From contig JAAKBF010000024.1 in assembly GCA_012656075.1 (NCBI GenBank), forward strand, positions 744,001-808,000: a DNA stretch of 64,000 bases. The letters are read 5' to 3'. The notes under the pieces were generated by a model. That model saw nothing but the letters and a program-made list of their open reading frames with translations. It had not been told where the DNA came from and made no database searches. Positions 10,612 through 22,227 of this stretch are shown here, piece by piece. The first letter of the stretch is position 1. Each line of letters opens with the position of its first letter. Position numbers and translations under genes: made by a program. Origin of the DNA: Phytophthora hibernalis. Taxonomy: Eukaryota; Oomycota; Peronosporomycetes; Peronosporales; Peronosporaceae.

Positions 10612-11900
10612 TTATCTAAGAGGTCCTGATTGTGCAGAGCCGGAGGTGGATGAAACCTCCAATGAAGTTTCAACTCCGCTTAGCGCCATCTCCCAAACCG
10701 ATTTCGCTTTTGCTTCCTGTACACAACCGAGACAAAACCGGAGAGCGACTTGCTTCACTGCGCCAGTGCCCGATACATCCACAGTCATCTTCTTAGTGAC
10801 GCTGCACTTCGAGCATAGCGCTCGATGACAGATTTGACAGGAAGAACCGTACCCGACAGCAGTAAAACCAAACTTCGCGAAGCTTTTGTTGCACACTTCA
10901 CAACGTTTAGGACGGGAGGCCCCAGTTTGTCGTTGAGATTGGCGTTCGTGTTTCATGAACCATGTGAGCTTCTTGATATACGCGTAGTCGACAACCTTAG
11001 CAGCACAGATGAGGAGTCTGCAGTGATGGTGACTGCTACACGGTCAGGAATCTTGCCCTTCGGGTTGCTGAAACTGCGGCAATACTTCGTGACTTTGCTG
11101 GGACCGGTCTGACGGTCGATGAAGCACAAACTCAATTCTCCTCGGAGAAGACCCAACTCGTCAAGGTTAGGAATAATTCCGGGAAGTGCGATGGAGTGCA
11201 TCAAATAGTATCCAACCCGTACACCCTTCGAGTCGCGCGTCAGTCCCGTAGCTTCTAGAATGAGATAATCTCGTTGCTGAACGATACCCGTAAGCATGAC
11301 TGGGCGTTCTTTCACGAACCATTTCACTCCGAGGAACTGGAACGGGTCCTTCTCAGTGGGCTTTCTTATCGTCGCGAGAACGCGCGCGTCATCGAGACGA
11401 TCGTTGATGTGCGAGCTACGCCACATCCAGGCCTGGTTCGTAGCTGCAAAAGTGCCGTACATACAGTCGTCCAATGTGCCATCGACAGTTCCGTTTAGAA
11501 CCATGTGGAAACCTCCTGGACGCCTCACCTTGTCAGAGGCAGAAGAAGACACTGACGCTTCCTCATCAGTGCTAACTGCAAGATGGTGCTTTTGTCCCGA
11601 AGACGCAGGGTTTGTGGATATCGACGCGAGTTGAGTATCGAACGACCCCGATGTGTGCGACTTGCTCAATTTTCTTGAACTTCCAGTCGATGGTTGTCTT
11701 TGATGATACACACTTAATCCGTCCTTCGTGCGCACCAGTCTCCACTGTCGGTCCTTGAACGTTTCTCCGTCGTCGATGAACTCTTCATTTGCTGCAATCG
11801 TTTCACGAATAATGATTTCCGCTTCTGCGATCAAAGATTCTTGGTGCTGTTTGGTTAAATTCACCTCCGGGAACGCGTTTTCCGGTAGTGTAAACTTCAT
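10612..11900 (-). CDS. START-FYVE-like protein, subtype B, one frameshift
   Basis: Inverted partner of the 8330 gene, starting MKFTLPENAFPEVNLTKQHQ at 11900. The START-like domain is conserved (FHMVLNGTVDGTLDDCMYG, WMWRSSHINDRLDDARVLAT, KDPFQFLGVKWF, QQRDYLILEATGL, VGYYLMHSIALPGIIPNLDE). Within VAVTITADSS, at about 11015-11019, one base is missing. The other frame continues CAAKVVDYAYIKKLTWFMKH into the FYVE-like finger (CEVC, CQIC, CSKC, CLGC) and ends SGSAQSGPLR at 10612. Without the missing base the finger would be lost. Head-to-head or tail-to-tail copies such as this one and 8330-9761 can exchange sequence by gene conversion. Confidence 0.8.
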
Positions 11901-12049
11901 GACCCCTCAGAAGCCAAAAGTGTTTGTGAGCCCTTCGCATTTTTCGATCCAGACTCTTTCAAACCTCTCGTTTTATCGTGAATCGACAATGGACTTGGTT
12001 GCGCCAGCCGTGAAAACGCTCATAGCCGTGGGTGAGCCTACCAGATGAT

Positions 12050-13679
12050 CAAGCTGAGGGCTTGATAGGTTCTGCAAAACCAGTTGATGCCCATCAAATG
12101 GTTTTGCCGGATGTAAGTTACAACTTAATGGAGCCCCTCCCATGGTTGCTAATAATGCTGAGCGAACGAAATTCCAAAACCATTGGCACGCATTGTATCG
12201 CACGAAGAGCCCAGCGTTTACAGTTCATTTGAAGAAGAAACCTTGGTCAAAAGTCTACTGAAAAATGAATATCAGCTGCAATTTTTGTTTGAACGCAGAT
12301 TTTGTCGGTCATACGTTTGAAAGTGTCTAGGTCTGGATAGGATGATTCGCACTGACAGTGAAGTGATGAGTTCACAGACTCTGCATTAGAAATGAGTGTT
12401 GTATTTCGCCATCAAATGAGTCTGAAGATGAACGTAAACGGCCAAACGAGCTCGGAAGGACTGTTGTCGCCACGCTGAAGATGCGCTTGAAAGGGTGTAC
12501 AGTACCATCTGGAGAAGTGCATCGCCAAAAGCGCTGACTCAGGATGGGGGTCGTTAAACGGCACCACCGCAACAATACGACGTCGAGTACTGTTTGTACA
12601 TGTAGACAAGAGAACATGCACAAGGCAATGTCGAAAGTCACTGAAGTGTACACGCAATTAAGTAGAGACCAAGTTATAGTTTAATATTAAATAAAAATAA
12701 AATACATGTAATAGCAGAAGAGCAAGATGAATGAAACTGTACCGCTTCGGCAATCGTACGAATGCACTCCTCATGACCGATAAGGACAGGATCCTAGGCT
12801 CCAGAACACGGCCCCTTTTTATAGAAAAACCTAACTGGAACTCAAGGTTGAAGAATAAAACAAATCTTATACATGTATTAATACGTGGTGCGTGCGTACA
12901 AAACACAAAACAACAAACTGTGTTCCCCATTCTCGCCAACAGAAGTCTTGTACACTCGTGCTTCAATCGCTTTACTCCATCTACTACGTAGTACTTACAA
13001 TGAGGCGGTTATATTTTCATACATGTACTACGTAGTATTGCATTTTGACACAAAAACGTAGAGTTGGAGCTTGGTCGGATAATGGATCAAGTTGTACTGC
13101 CAGAATGCTGATAATAGTCCGGCGAACAAACTGCTCGTGGCCGACACAAGATTCGGTAATAGCTTATTCGTTGAACTCCAAATATTTCGAGTAAACCGTT
13201 CACTATTATTAATATGTACTACCGATAGTAGTCGTTACTCAAGTATTTGGGGAAAGCCAATCTGTTATCGCTTGACAGGTACCTAGGATCTAGTGCCGCA
13301 GCAACACGACATCATCTCTCTTTTTTAAATCAACTACTCCGAAATTCTTGTAGTTGTAGCAAAAGGATCCTCTCAAGTCGAATCTAATGTATGAAAATGG
13401 CCCGAAACGAGTCGCGGCAGCAACAATTCTAAGCATTTGAACGCGAGGTTCTACACGACAAATAAAGCCGCGCTTCGTCAGGAAAATGGCCGCGTGAACC
13501 AACTGGATTTTTTTCAAGATGTGAGAGTGTCCGAATGGGAAAACAATATTAATACATGTTGCTTCGAAGTAGTAAGTTCGAAGTACTATAATAATATAAT
13601 TGACGCCACATATAATATTTTTATTTTTTCAAGGTCGGAGATCAAATCCAAAAACACCCCCACTTCAAAGTACATTTGT
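12050..13679. other. AT-rich intergenic region dense in palindromic words
   Basis: No gene recognised. The stretch holds TACATGTA at 12597, 12703, 12870 and 13020 and the 12-mer TACTACGTAGTA at 12982 and 13026, the densest group of such palindromes in the window. Short minus-strand frames (12372-12657 and 13290-13517) show no domain. Confidence 0.55.
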
Positions 13680-14944
13680 TCAAAACTTCAGCAGATTTGA
13701 GGACATTACCAACTGTTCCCAGCGAGTGGCAATACGTCCAAACATAATAAAGTGGCTAAGTGCAGTACCTGCAGTTTTCAAGCACGCAAGGCTATCAAAG
13801 CAGACGTCGACGAATGTGTCATCGACCTCGGTGAGTGTTAGCGAGTAACCCTCTTCTTCAGTGATCCAACAGACATCATCTTCGGACGTCGGGTCAGCAG
13901 CGCGACTTCGTGCATTGGCTGCAGAATCTCCAACGACGTAGTAAAACTTGAGCACACGCTTGTCGTCGTCCTGCAGTTGAATCAGTGACCGATGAGCCAG
14001 GACCATGTATCGAAAGTTATAACCTCCCGAGTAGCTGCGCACAATCACAGATGAGTTGGCGTCGAGTTTTTGTGGGGTCTGGATACTGATCTCTGCAGTA
14101 GTGCTGAGATCCTTAGCCGTTGGCATAATGGGCCATTTGCACGTACCATCGTCACGATACATTCCGCCTAGCAACGTGTCGAAGGAGCGTTCGACGCGTT
14201 TGCGGAATTGAGCGTGACCGACAACCCGTTTTGTTCCTGGCTGCAGGGCCCCGTGGTAGACACTCCACCCTAGGAACGTACCGAACCAAACCAAATCCTC
14301 CGAATCCGTAGACACATTGCGGTCATGAACGCGAATCACGGTGTCAAACTCGGATTTTGAAAAGGGAAGAAGAAATACGGCGGCTTGCCATTCGTGAAGT
14401 GCACCCATTGACCAGCTTGTTCCTGAACCGGTTGCCATTCCGAATCGATGTAGCGTACAGTGACTTGTTTGCCACTTTCACGAGAGAAGTTTTCGACTGC
14501 GAACTTGTTTCTGGCGCTTTGAATAACTTGCTTGTACTTGAGGTGCTGAGTGATTTCTTGGCGAAGCCTGACACTCTCTTCTCGTAGATCTTCTCGCTCC
14601 AGGACAAGGCGTTGCAACTCTCGCTGGACTTTGGGGACCCCTTCAGAGCCAGGATTGACGCCTGTGCGACGCAAATCGCCAATGCGATATTCCAGTTCAC
14701 GCTCGAGACGAAGAAGCTCCTGTTGCATGACCTTGTCCTGGATTGCCTTCCTTCCTCGGAGCTTCGCCATCCGTTTGCTGTGTAGCTCCATTTTGCGTTT
14801 GTTCCTGAGTTCCTTCGGCCATTTTCTCACCACAGCGCGAGAAGGTGCACAGAGCTCAAGTTCCAGGGCCGTCACATTAACGTCACTCCAGTTGCAAGTG
14901 CTAGACGTGCTAGGAGCGTTATCGACCGAGACTTCTGTCGACAT
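13680..14944 (-). CDS. Coiled-coil/START-like protein (M96-type oomycete family), one frameshift
   Basis: Start at 14944 (MSTEVSVDNAPSTSSTCNWS), shared with the copy at 22228-23483. A basic helix follows (KELRNKRKMELHSKRMAKLR), reminiscent of a bZIP basic region, then a leucine-rich coiled coil (RELQRLVLEREDLREE, LRQEITQHLKYKQVIQSA). The C-terminal half is START-like: WVHFTNGKPPYFFFPF, FLGWSVYHGALQPG, VGHAQFRKRVERSFDTLLGG, VIVRSYSGGYNFRYMVLAHR, YYVVGDSAANARSRAADP, ATRWEQLV. At about 14362-14368 one base is missing (TTCCC where the copies need TTC CCC) and the rest is read in the next frame, ending at 13680. Likely a regulatory or ligand-binding protein; DNA binding is inferred from the basic helix only. 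Confidence 0.78.
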
Positions 14945-15215
14945 TGGTGGCGTGAGGTTCGGACGGGATAACGCAAGACTTACCAAAAGTACAAGTGCTG
15001 GACCAAAAACAAATACCGAGACAGATACATTACGCTCGTACCACCAGCGTGCAGTATCGTGCGGACGCGCTTAGCATCTCGTCATCCAGTATTGCGCTCA
15101 TGCCATACTGGACTGAAGACGTCTTGAATGGAGTTAAATTAATACACGTAAAACGCATCTTAGCTACTGTAGTTTCGTTGTGGGCTGTGGGTCACGTCAC
15201 CCTTAACTAAACGTA
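14945..15215. promoter_or_regulatory. Start of divergent intergenic region shared with 23484-23860
   Basis: Sequence upstream of the 14944 start is alignable with that upstream of the 23483 start, including the tracts around GTACAAGTGCTGGACC and GTGGGTCACGTCACCC (15180-15210 and 23840-23870). Conservation of non-coding sequence between duplicated copies suggests either recent duplication or promoter function. The CACGTC element is G-box/CRE-like, which is only suggestive. Confidence 0.4.
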
Positions 15216-15219
15216 TTCC

Positions 15220-16010
15220 TTTGAAAAGGCTCCATGGCCGCCTAGGACCGTGGAGTATTTCCACTCGGGGACCCCACGAGGGAAAACTAACAGACATTTG
15301 TCGCCTGGTGAGAAAACGGCGAGGATCTGGCGAGCCCGTCGAGATTGCTCTTATCGTGCAATGGCACAATCAAATTTGTATACGCCGGAGGGTAGCAAAG
15401 CACAGTCGTTATCCAACGCTGACTCCATGGTCGCTTCAGTAACGTTATCTCCTCAATTTTTGAGTCAATGGTTTCCGCTAAGTTACTCCCGCACCACGCC
15501 GAACAATACCATCACGCGGATCTAGCGGGGCTCAACCGACTATAGAGCGTGGAAGCCGACAACACTGAGCCGCTGGGTCTTGATTCCGATCCACCGTCAG
15601 AAGGTCGGTCAATTTTCCATACCGGTATTGTACAAAGCGTAACAGAAGGCGTGTGTCGCCCTGTGGGGATAAGACAGCGAGGATCCGGCGAGCCCGTACG
15701 GAGATGCCGAGATTGCTTTTCTCGATAGGAGCAAGGGCGTTATCAATATATGTATACGCCGCGGATTTAGTAAACCTGGTTGCCTGGCTCCTCGGTCTCT
15801 CCAGTATGTTTTCCCTCAACGGCCTCGCGTTACACACCACGCGGATCAATCGGGGCTCAATGGACCACGAGTGGAAACCGACAATACGGTACTGAGCTGT
15901 TGGGTCTTGATTCCGAACCAACTCTATATAGCCACTATCGGAAGGTGGCCCAAAGAGCTGAAGAAACAGCGCAAAATCCTGCTGCACAGCAAACGTATAA
16001 GCCGAATCTA
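15220..16010 (+). pseudogene. Two partial tandem copies of the promoter and 5' end of a coiled-coil/START gene
   Basis: This plus-strand stretch contains two truncated copies of the sequence found once at 23880-24330, in front of and into the gene at 24133-25410. Copy one (about 15250-15610) ends after GGGTCTTGATTCCGATCCACC. Copy two (about 15640-16005) reaches further, through AAGGTGGCCCAAAGAGCTGA and CAAACGTATAAGCCGAATC, equivalent to the basic-helix region of the full gene, and then stops matching. Neither copy contains the coiled-coil or START-like part. The block looks like a duplication that was cut off inside the first exon. Confidence 0.6.
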
Positions 16011-17135
16011 GGGGGTGGGGTGGGGTACGGTAATCGTTTGGTATGTTTTTCAAAATGTCAGCTTCTGCCAGAGAAATAATTATCCTGGGCCAGATCCCCA
16101 GGATTCCTGGGGAGCTAGTACTGAAAATTTTGGGCCTCGCAAATACCAGGGCTTTTGCCGCTGCAGGGCCTCGGAGCCCCGAGTGCTATCCGATAGGAAC
16201 TCATAACAACGCTAACGTGACCACATATTTTGTAGGATTTCCTACCGGTAGTTCTGTAGTACATGTAGCTCATTCGCATTCATTGAAAAACAGAATGCTA
16301 ATAAAATGCGGGTTCAGTAGTATTATAATACCTAGTTATGTAGTACCTACAGTAGAACTAACACTTTAATAATCTCATTTCAAAATCGATTTTATACTAA
16401 GCTTTATTTTATGATCAGTGTTGAAAAAACGCTGCAAGCTTTTACTAATAAATACTAATACATGTAATAAAAATGGAACTGGTTAGCGAGCAAGATCGTA
16501 CCTAAACGTATGCATACGGTATCAAAAATGTATTTTACACCGATAAAATACCAGTCCTTCAAAAATGTGAAATCTAAACTTCTGAAACGTGACAACCCGT
16601 CTCCCCTTTCTCCCATCCCGGAGTGTTCCAAGCCTTTCATTCTAGAATATTCCCGGTCGAGCACAAATCAGTGTGAGTATCGACCAAAAATCTGAAGTGT
16701 ACGTACAGCAAGCAGCATGAAAGGCGCAATATGGATGGTGTTTAACTTGTTGTATTGTTCTGTAACTCAGGACGACATGAGTGACAGCGCTTCAGGTCCC
16801 GCCCGACGCTTGGGTCTCGCCAGCGGTCGACGTGGAGTGGCACGAAAGCTGGGATGACTTCTCGACGTACCTCGCAGAATAACAAGAGCGCACGCATCAA
16901 CTTTTCCGTCAGCGCACATCAACCTCGGTGTCAAACGCAACCGAGAGATCACGGAGCGTGCAGCGCGTGTAACGGTGGGGACGGCGCGCGACGCGAGCGC
17001 ACGAGCCGGGAGTAGAGATGACAGCACAGCTGATACTGGAGTAGAGCGTTTAATTCCCGAGGAATTCAAGAACTTTTGGATCAAGCTGGTGTGCACTCAC
17101 GGGTGGAGTCGGACGAGTCGAGGAAAGGGAATACG

Positions 17136-17219
17136 GAAGTCCTTCTTCGCAAAAACTACTGGTGCATGGCCAACATCAAGGCGGCCATGCAGCCAGTAGT
17201 TTTTGCGAAGAAGGACTTC
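17136..17219. repeat. Near-perfect 36/37-bp inverted repeat with 11-base spacer
   Basis: Left arm 17136-17171 and right arm 17183-17219 are reverse complements with one extra base in the right arm. The spacer is 17172-17182. It lies inside the FAR1-like coding part of the MULE, where the expected protein is not palindromic, so one arm is probably a local inverted copy of the other. Confidence 0.85.
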
Positions 17220-18921
17220 ATGGAAATGATGCTGATGGTTTCAAGGAGTTTATGGTGCAAGGTACTGGCCTCGACGTCAAAGGTGTAGAAGGCCATCTTT
17301 CAGAATCATGTCTCCAATCGCCGTGTCGAAGACCCTGCCCTACTTGCCTTTGTAGACGAGCTTCAGGCTGCCGGATCGAAACCAAAGCTTATCATGCATT
17401 ATCTGCGCATAAAGACGGGTATATTATTGATATATATATAAGCTTCTGCTATCTCTAACCAACTGACTTTGTTGTAACTAAGCAATAATGTTTCTATTCG
17501 GGACGTGCACAACATGGTGACAAAGATGCGGGACCGCCGACAAGGAGGAAGCAGCGTTGAAGAGGGACTCGAGTTGGTCTTGAGGGAATTTTGCGAGACC
17601 CGAGGCAATCATGCCTCCGTATTTGTGGATGACGCCAAGATAGCGCAGACTATCACTTTGTAAACACGGCAAATGCGGCGTTGGTTCAAGGCATTTCCTG
17701 AAGTACTCTTCATTGACGCGATGCACATCACGAACGAGTCGCGCTACAAACTGTTCTCGTTCATGGTGAACGATGTATGCGGACATGTAAGTAACTGTGT
17801 CTAAATCCAATCGATTTGTACTATAGTTACATGTAGGTACTTCAGCGAAAGCTGAGTACCTGCGGTTACTTTGATGTGGTTATAGGTACATTGTTGTACA
17901 CGGGGTACTCCGAAGTATGTCAACTAACTTGTTGTGTTATGTGTGTCGCTAGGGTCAGTACGTTCATCATAGCTTCACGGAAAATGAAAGTGCAGAGTGT
18001 CTTACAGATGCCATTCAAGTTCAACAACCCCTCTTGGGACCAGATTAAGGTGATCGTGATTGACAAGGACATGGGCGAGCTAAGTCTTTTAGAGGAGGCG
18101 TTCGGCGACGTGAGAGTTATCTTGTGTCATTTTCATCTCAAGAAGTACATCCGGACGGAGATGTCGAAGGGTGGATAGGGGAGAGCCATCAAGTTTTGAC
18201 AAAGACCAAGTGGAAGATGCTGTGGATTTGATGCGGCATGCGACATCGGTCGAAGAATTCACAAAGTACCTGAAGTACATGTACTTCCTGCTGGATGGCG
18301 TGCATCTGCGCACGGACGATGAACTTCCAAAAGCTGAGCATCCTTTCCTGACCTACTTCTTGCGAAATTGGGATGCGATGAAGGAGCGTTGGACACTGTA
18401 TGCGCGTGCCGACGTCCCACACCTCGGGAACCACACAAACAACAGGTAGAAGGCTAATATGTGATTGTAAATATGGTCGTTGGATTGATCTATGTATTGT
18501 TAACTGTTTGGCGCTGTTATTATCAGGCTTGAAACATCATGGGGTCATATGAAGGATATTTTGAAACTGGAAATGGCCTTAGGTGAGTGCGTGGATACGT
18601 TGATGTTTTTGCAAGCTGTAGCGGAGATTGAGTACGCTAAAAGGATCACCGATGTGGGCCAGATGCGATGCGAGGGGGCGGATGACGAACTGGAGAAACT
18701 TGCCCTCGAAGTGACCCCGATGCGTATCGACTTGTGGAAAAGCAGTATTGGATATCGAAGGATTGAAAACGAGCTATACAGTAGAAGAAATACACTCTAC
18801 GATGTTTGTTCTAAATGGAGAGGGCGACATTACAGCGTCGTACCACGTTGACACTTCGGTAAGTCATGGATGGATATATTTTCATTGATTAACATTTCTA
18901 ACGTTTAATCTTGCGTTTCAG

Positions 18922-18987
18922 AAATATCGCTGCTTTTGTGTATTCATGAAGACCATGCTGCTGCCTTGTCGCCATGTGATGTATTAG
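18922..18987 (+). other. SWIM-type zinc finger segment of the MULE
   Basis: After a probable intron acceptor (GCGTTTCAG) the frame reads KYRCFCVFMKTMLLPCRHVM, giving the C-x-C...C-x-H pattern of SWIM fingers found downstream of MULE transposase domains. A stop follows immediately, where the exon or the gene is broken. Confidence 0.7.
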
Positions 18988-19576
18988 CGCTTGATGCAAG
19001 GAAAAACGGCGATCCCTATTCGTCACATCGATCAAAGGTGGAAACTGTCCTGCAAGCTTAATCAGCCTACCGAAGAAGAAGACGCCCCCGAGAAAGGAAT
19101 TGTGTGTACAACGTTTAGTACGGGACTCGACGATGGATGCTAGGCGTCATCAAGTTCTGAACGGATCAACCAAGTATCTACACGCACTGGATCGTGGGAG
19201 TGGGAAGTATATCGCCGACATCATGAGCAGGAACGGCACGTGTGTGTATGGACAAATGATGGAGGCGCTGGAGAAATTCGAAGATATAATCAAGGACGGT
19301 GTTCCACCTTTTGTTCGTCGTGAAGGGCAATGGATCGATCCACTATTGCAGTTGTCTGGAACGTTTGACGAGACAGTTTGCGCTAACGAGGATGCTGGCG
19401 AAGTTCTGCCACCGACGCAACCAACTAAGGAATCATTGAAGCTTCAAGACTCTCCACAAGACCAACAATCCAATACTCAAGATGAAGATACAGGTTTGAT
19501 GGGATGTCGTGTTACTCAAGTCACAAATGGAGTAACTACCGGTAGAGCACCTACAACGCCCAATCTTACGCCTTAA

Positions 19577-19660
19577 GGCACAAGCGACGTACCCCAAGAC
19601 ACAAGCGATGTACCTCTAGGTGTTAGTGATGTATCTCAAGGCACAAGCGATGTACCGCCC
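19577..19660 (+). repeat. Four tandem 21-bp units
   Basis: Units start at 19577, 19598, 19619 and 19640. In the MULE frame they encode a heptad variant G-T-S-D-V-P-Q (GTSDVPQ, DTSDVPL, GVSDVSQ, GTSDVPP). A stop codon at 19574 separates them from the upstream frame, but the frame is the same, so the repeat was probably part of the linker before the protease. Confidence 0.8.
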
Positions 19661-20129
19661 CGGATAACCAAACGTCACCAAGAAACCAGTGGTTCAGAAT
19701 CGTTTCGCGTGTCGAAGAGCGCCGTAAGCCGCGGGCGTCCAAAAGTACGAAAGCAGCAAAATCAAGTGCAGAAGAAACAATCCATTGCAGGTGGACAGCT
19801 AACAAGCTGGTCCAAGGTACGCTGGCACCTGCTCGAAGTGTACGAAACATTTTAGCCGAGCTCGACCATGACTACAGCTACGATGAAGCACAGTGTGTGC
19901 TCCCTGTCGTCACAGTGCGGACTGTGCCAAAATCGAAGAAAGCGATTGCCGGTATATACACCACAGACGAGTGCGAAGCAAATAATAGCTTCGTTTTCCC
20001 GTAAGAGTTCGTGCAGAAAGCACTGTCAGCAATACTCGCTTTTCGCAGAAGTGATGGATGGATGCTCTGATGACGGACAAGTGTTAAACGCATTGGGGTG
20101 TCACATGAGTTGGACGATGGCGTCAACGA

Positions 20130-20741
20130 TAACCCACATGCCCGGGAATCAAAGCTGAAGCAAATTCTACTTCGCGGAGGCCGTCAAACACCATTTGAAA
20201 CCGTATCGTATACCCCCTGCTGTCATTTAGTGAAAACCGGTGGGTCGATGATGCTGCTATGGGGCACGGAATTGCAATGTTGCAACGCGAACATGCTAAT
20301 GTGGGCATTGTGGATCCTATTTTCCATTGCCTCGCGGAGCCAAAAGTCTAACTCACCTCAATTTCGCAAGGCAACCCATTTCAGGAGTCGAATCGCTTGG
20401 TTCTGTTACCACTCCACGTGCAGAAAAACCACTGGTGAGGAGTGCTTTTTGACTTGCAGCGTGAAAGCAGAGGAATCACGATATTTGACCCTTTGCAGGT
20501 GAAGAAGTCGATGTATTACAATGCGTGTGAAACGATGCTGGGGAAGGTGCTCGGAGAGTTGTACACCCTGCAGACAGTCAAGAGGGAAACGAAGTCGCGT
20601 CAACCGGATATGGCGAGTTGCGGGGCAGCGGTGCTCATGGTTTTTGAATGCAAACTTCGTGGTATCTCGTTGCCCACAAAACCCTCTCCGGCGTTCATGC
20701 GTTTCATGAGACAGCGTTACTTGCTGAAATGCATCCCATAA
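20130..20741 (+). pseudogene. Ulp1-type (C48) cysteine protease domain at the end of the MULE
   Basis: The frame reads NRWVDDAAMGHGIAMLQ, then LVLLPLHVQKNHW, GVLFDLQRESRGITIFDPLQ and, 30-40 residues later, QPDMASCGAAVLMVFE. This gives the family's His (in NHW), Asp (in FDP) and Gln-x6-Cys triad region; the Cys codon is at 20619. Ulp1 enzymes cleave SUMO or related modifiers from proteins. The codon after NHW is TGA (about 20426), and another shift separates the first block, so the domain is not functional as given. MULEs carrying Ulp1-like domains are known in plants (Kaonashi-type); here it occurs in a presumed oomycete. Confidence 0.75.
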
Positions 20742-20759
20742 TTACGCGTAACATCATGA

Positions 20760-21777
20760 ATGTAATGATCTTCTACGCGTTTACATTGCTTTCAACTTCA
20801 TTAGCTTGACACGCTCAGTAAGTACATGTAAATTGACTCATGATGTCCTTTGCACAGCTGCCTAAAACGCTAAGTACTTGGTCTTCTACCTTCCGCTGCC
20901 TACTGTGCTGCTCTTTTTGTATGTACTTTGCTGGACATGTCCAACGAGTGTGCACACACGACGACGACCTGCTGCTAAGCACTCGCATTGGATCCATGGT
21001 CTATTATCATGCACATCATTACCTCTTGTCACTCTCTTACAATGCTCCTTGTTCGCTCTATCCCTCTGAGCTGCATATGCGTGTGCGATCGATGCTGCTG
21101 ACCGCCGTTTGTGGCGAGCTCCGGTCGAACAGGGTCCCCGACAATGTTGTGTCTGGCCTTGAGTATGACACCAACTAACTCAAAGAAGCTCGTACTACGA
21201 GTACTGAACACTGTGTAGACTAACGTAACAAACCATTTAACTCCACAGGCCAGGTGTGTGGGGCTACCTTCGTGTAACCTTCGTGCAACCAACTGGCGAG
21301 TGAACGCAGAACCAGTCGTTCCCAGTGGATGAGATCTCTACAAACGCTGAAATTTATGAAATCTATTCAGACTTGACTGCCATTTATTACCCCTTTCTAT
21401 GCAGAATGTGACTACAGCACCTTATTCGGTGTCTGGGTGGTACCTAGAGACACCGGTGTAGCAGCAGGTACGCAGGCGATGTAACCCTAAGACCCAGTTA
21501 AGTACGAGCTGCTCGGTACCTCTAACAGTTAGTAGGAAACCGATGCCATGTTAGTATTAGTACTAAGCCAAGAAAGTCCCACTTCTTTCGAAAAGAGTTA
21601 ACAAACCATATCAGTACACCATGCATGCCACTCAAACGGTCTAAGGCGTAACTCTCAAACAAGTAGATTATTTCTCGATAGTTTATAATCTGAAATGGTT
21701 GAGTATCGACATCAACGGATTCTGCAAGTCGTCGAAAGAAGAGTACTCATATTGATGCAGCCCTGCCAGTCTACAGC
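20760..21777. other. Intergenic, nothing recognised
   Basis: Short frames on both strands show no domain. TACATGTA occurs at 20823, close after the MULE coding end. Confidence 0.5.
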
Positions 21778-22051
21778 TACACCGTTCACTCTAATTAGTC
21801 GTGCTTCGAATATAGTCATGCTTCTGTACTTTTTCGTGACACCACGGACGACAAAAATTTCCCGAAGAGTTCAAAAGAGCACAAAGACAGTGGATTTGAG
21901 CAGATCTCGCCGAGGCGAAGCCAATCATCATCTTACTTTCAATAAAAAGTTAATCTTGTTGTCACAAGATCAATTCAAAAGTTCGACTTTCTCCGATAAA
22001 AATCGTACACCATAATTAGTCAGGGTCAGACTAATTAGAGTGAACGGTGTA
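21778..22051. mobile_element. Small non-autonomous Tc1/mariner-type element (MITE)
   Basis: A 274-bp element bounded by TA at 21778-21779 and 22050-22051. It has perfect 21-bp terminal inverted repeats (21780-21800 and 22029-22049) beginning CACCGTTCAC. There is no coding capacity. The first bases of the repeat match the ends of the larger element at 31765-33928, which carries transposase remains, so that family probably mobilised it. Confidence 0.85.
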
Positions 22052-22227
22052 AGCACCCTTGTTTTCTCCGACAAACGAACTGGCATCATTATTATTCATG
22101 TTCTTACGCCACATAACTTTGTGACCCTGGCATCGGCAATGTAACCTGATTGGAATTTTAGAGACCCACGCTACTTCTATTTTATTCGAAGTACAGCTTA
22201 AAGCAGCAAACTGCTCCCTACATTCGA

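Larger units (their letters stand above)
16777..20741 (+). mobile_element. Degenerate MULE (FAR1-like N-terminus, MULE transposase, SWIM finger, Ulp1-type protease)
   Basis: A single plus-strand gene structure can be followed despite stops and shifts. The N-terminal FAR1-like part reads WHESWDDFSTYLAE, TSTSV, then FWIKLVCTHGW. The MULE transposase core reads SRYKLFSFMVNDVCGH after FIDAMH (Asp codon 17715) and VIVIDKDMGELSLLEEAF (Asp codon 18062), followed by CHFHLKKYI. An LGNHTNNRLETSWG region and a SWIM finger (18922-18987) follow, then a linker with a GRPK AT-hook-like motif and a C48-type cysteine protease. Introns fit at 17787-17952 and 18449-18527, and another begins near 18859. Nonsense codons interrupt it (for example TITL-stop-TRQM near 17661 and stop at 19574). 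Clear terminal inverted repeats were not found, so the element ends are uncertain. Confidence 0.75.

Noticed and set aside
12372..13700. Several frames of 60-100 codons
   Set aside because: AT-rich, no domain, no paralogue in the window.
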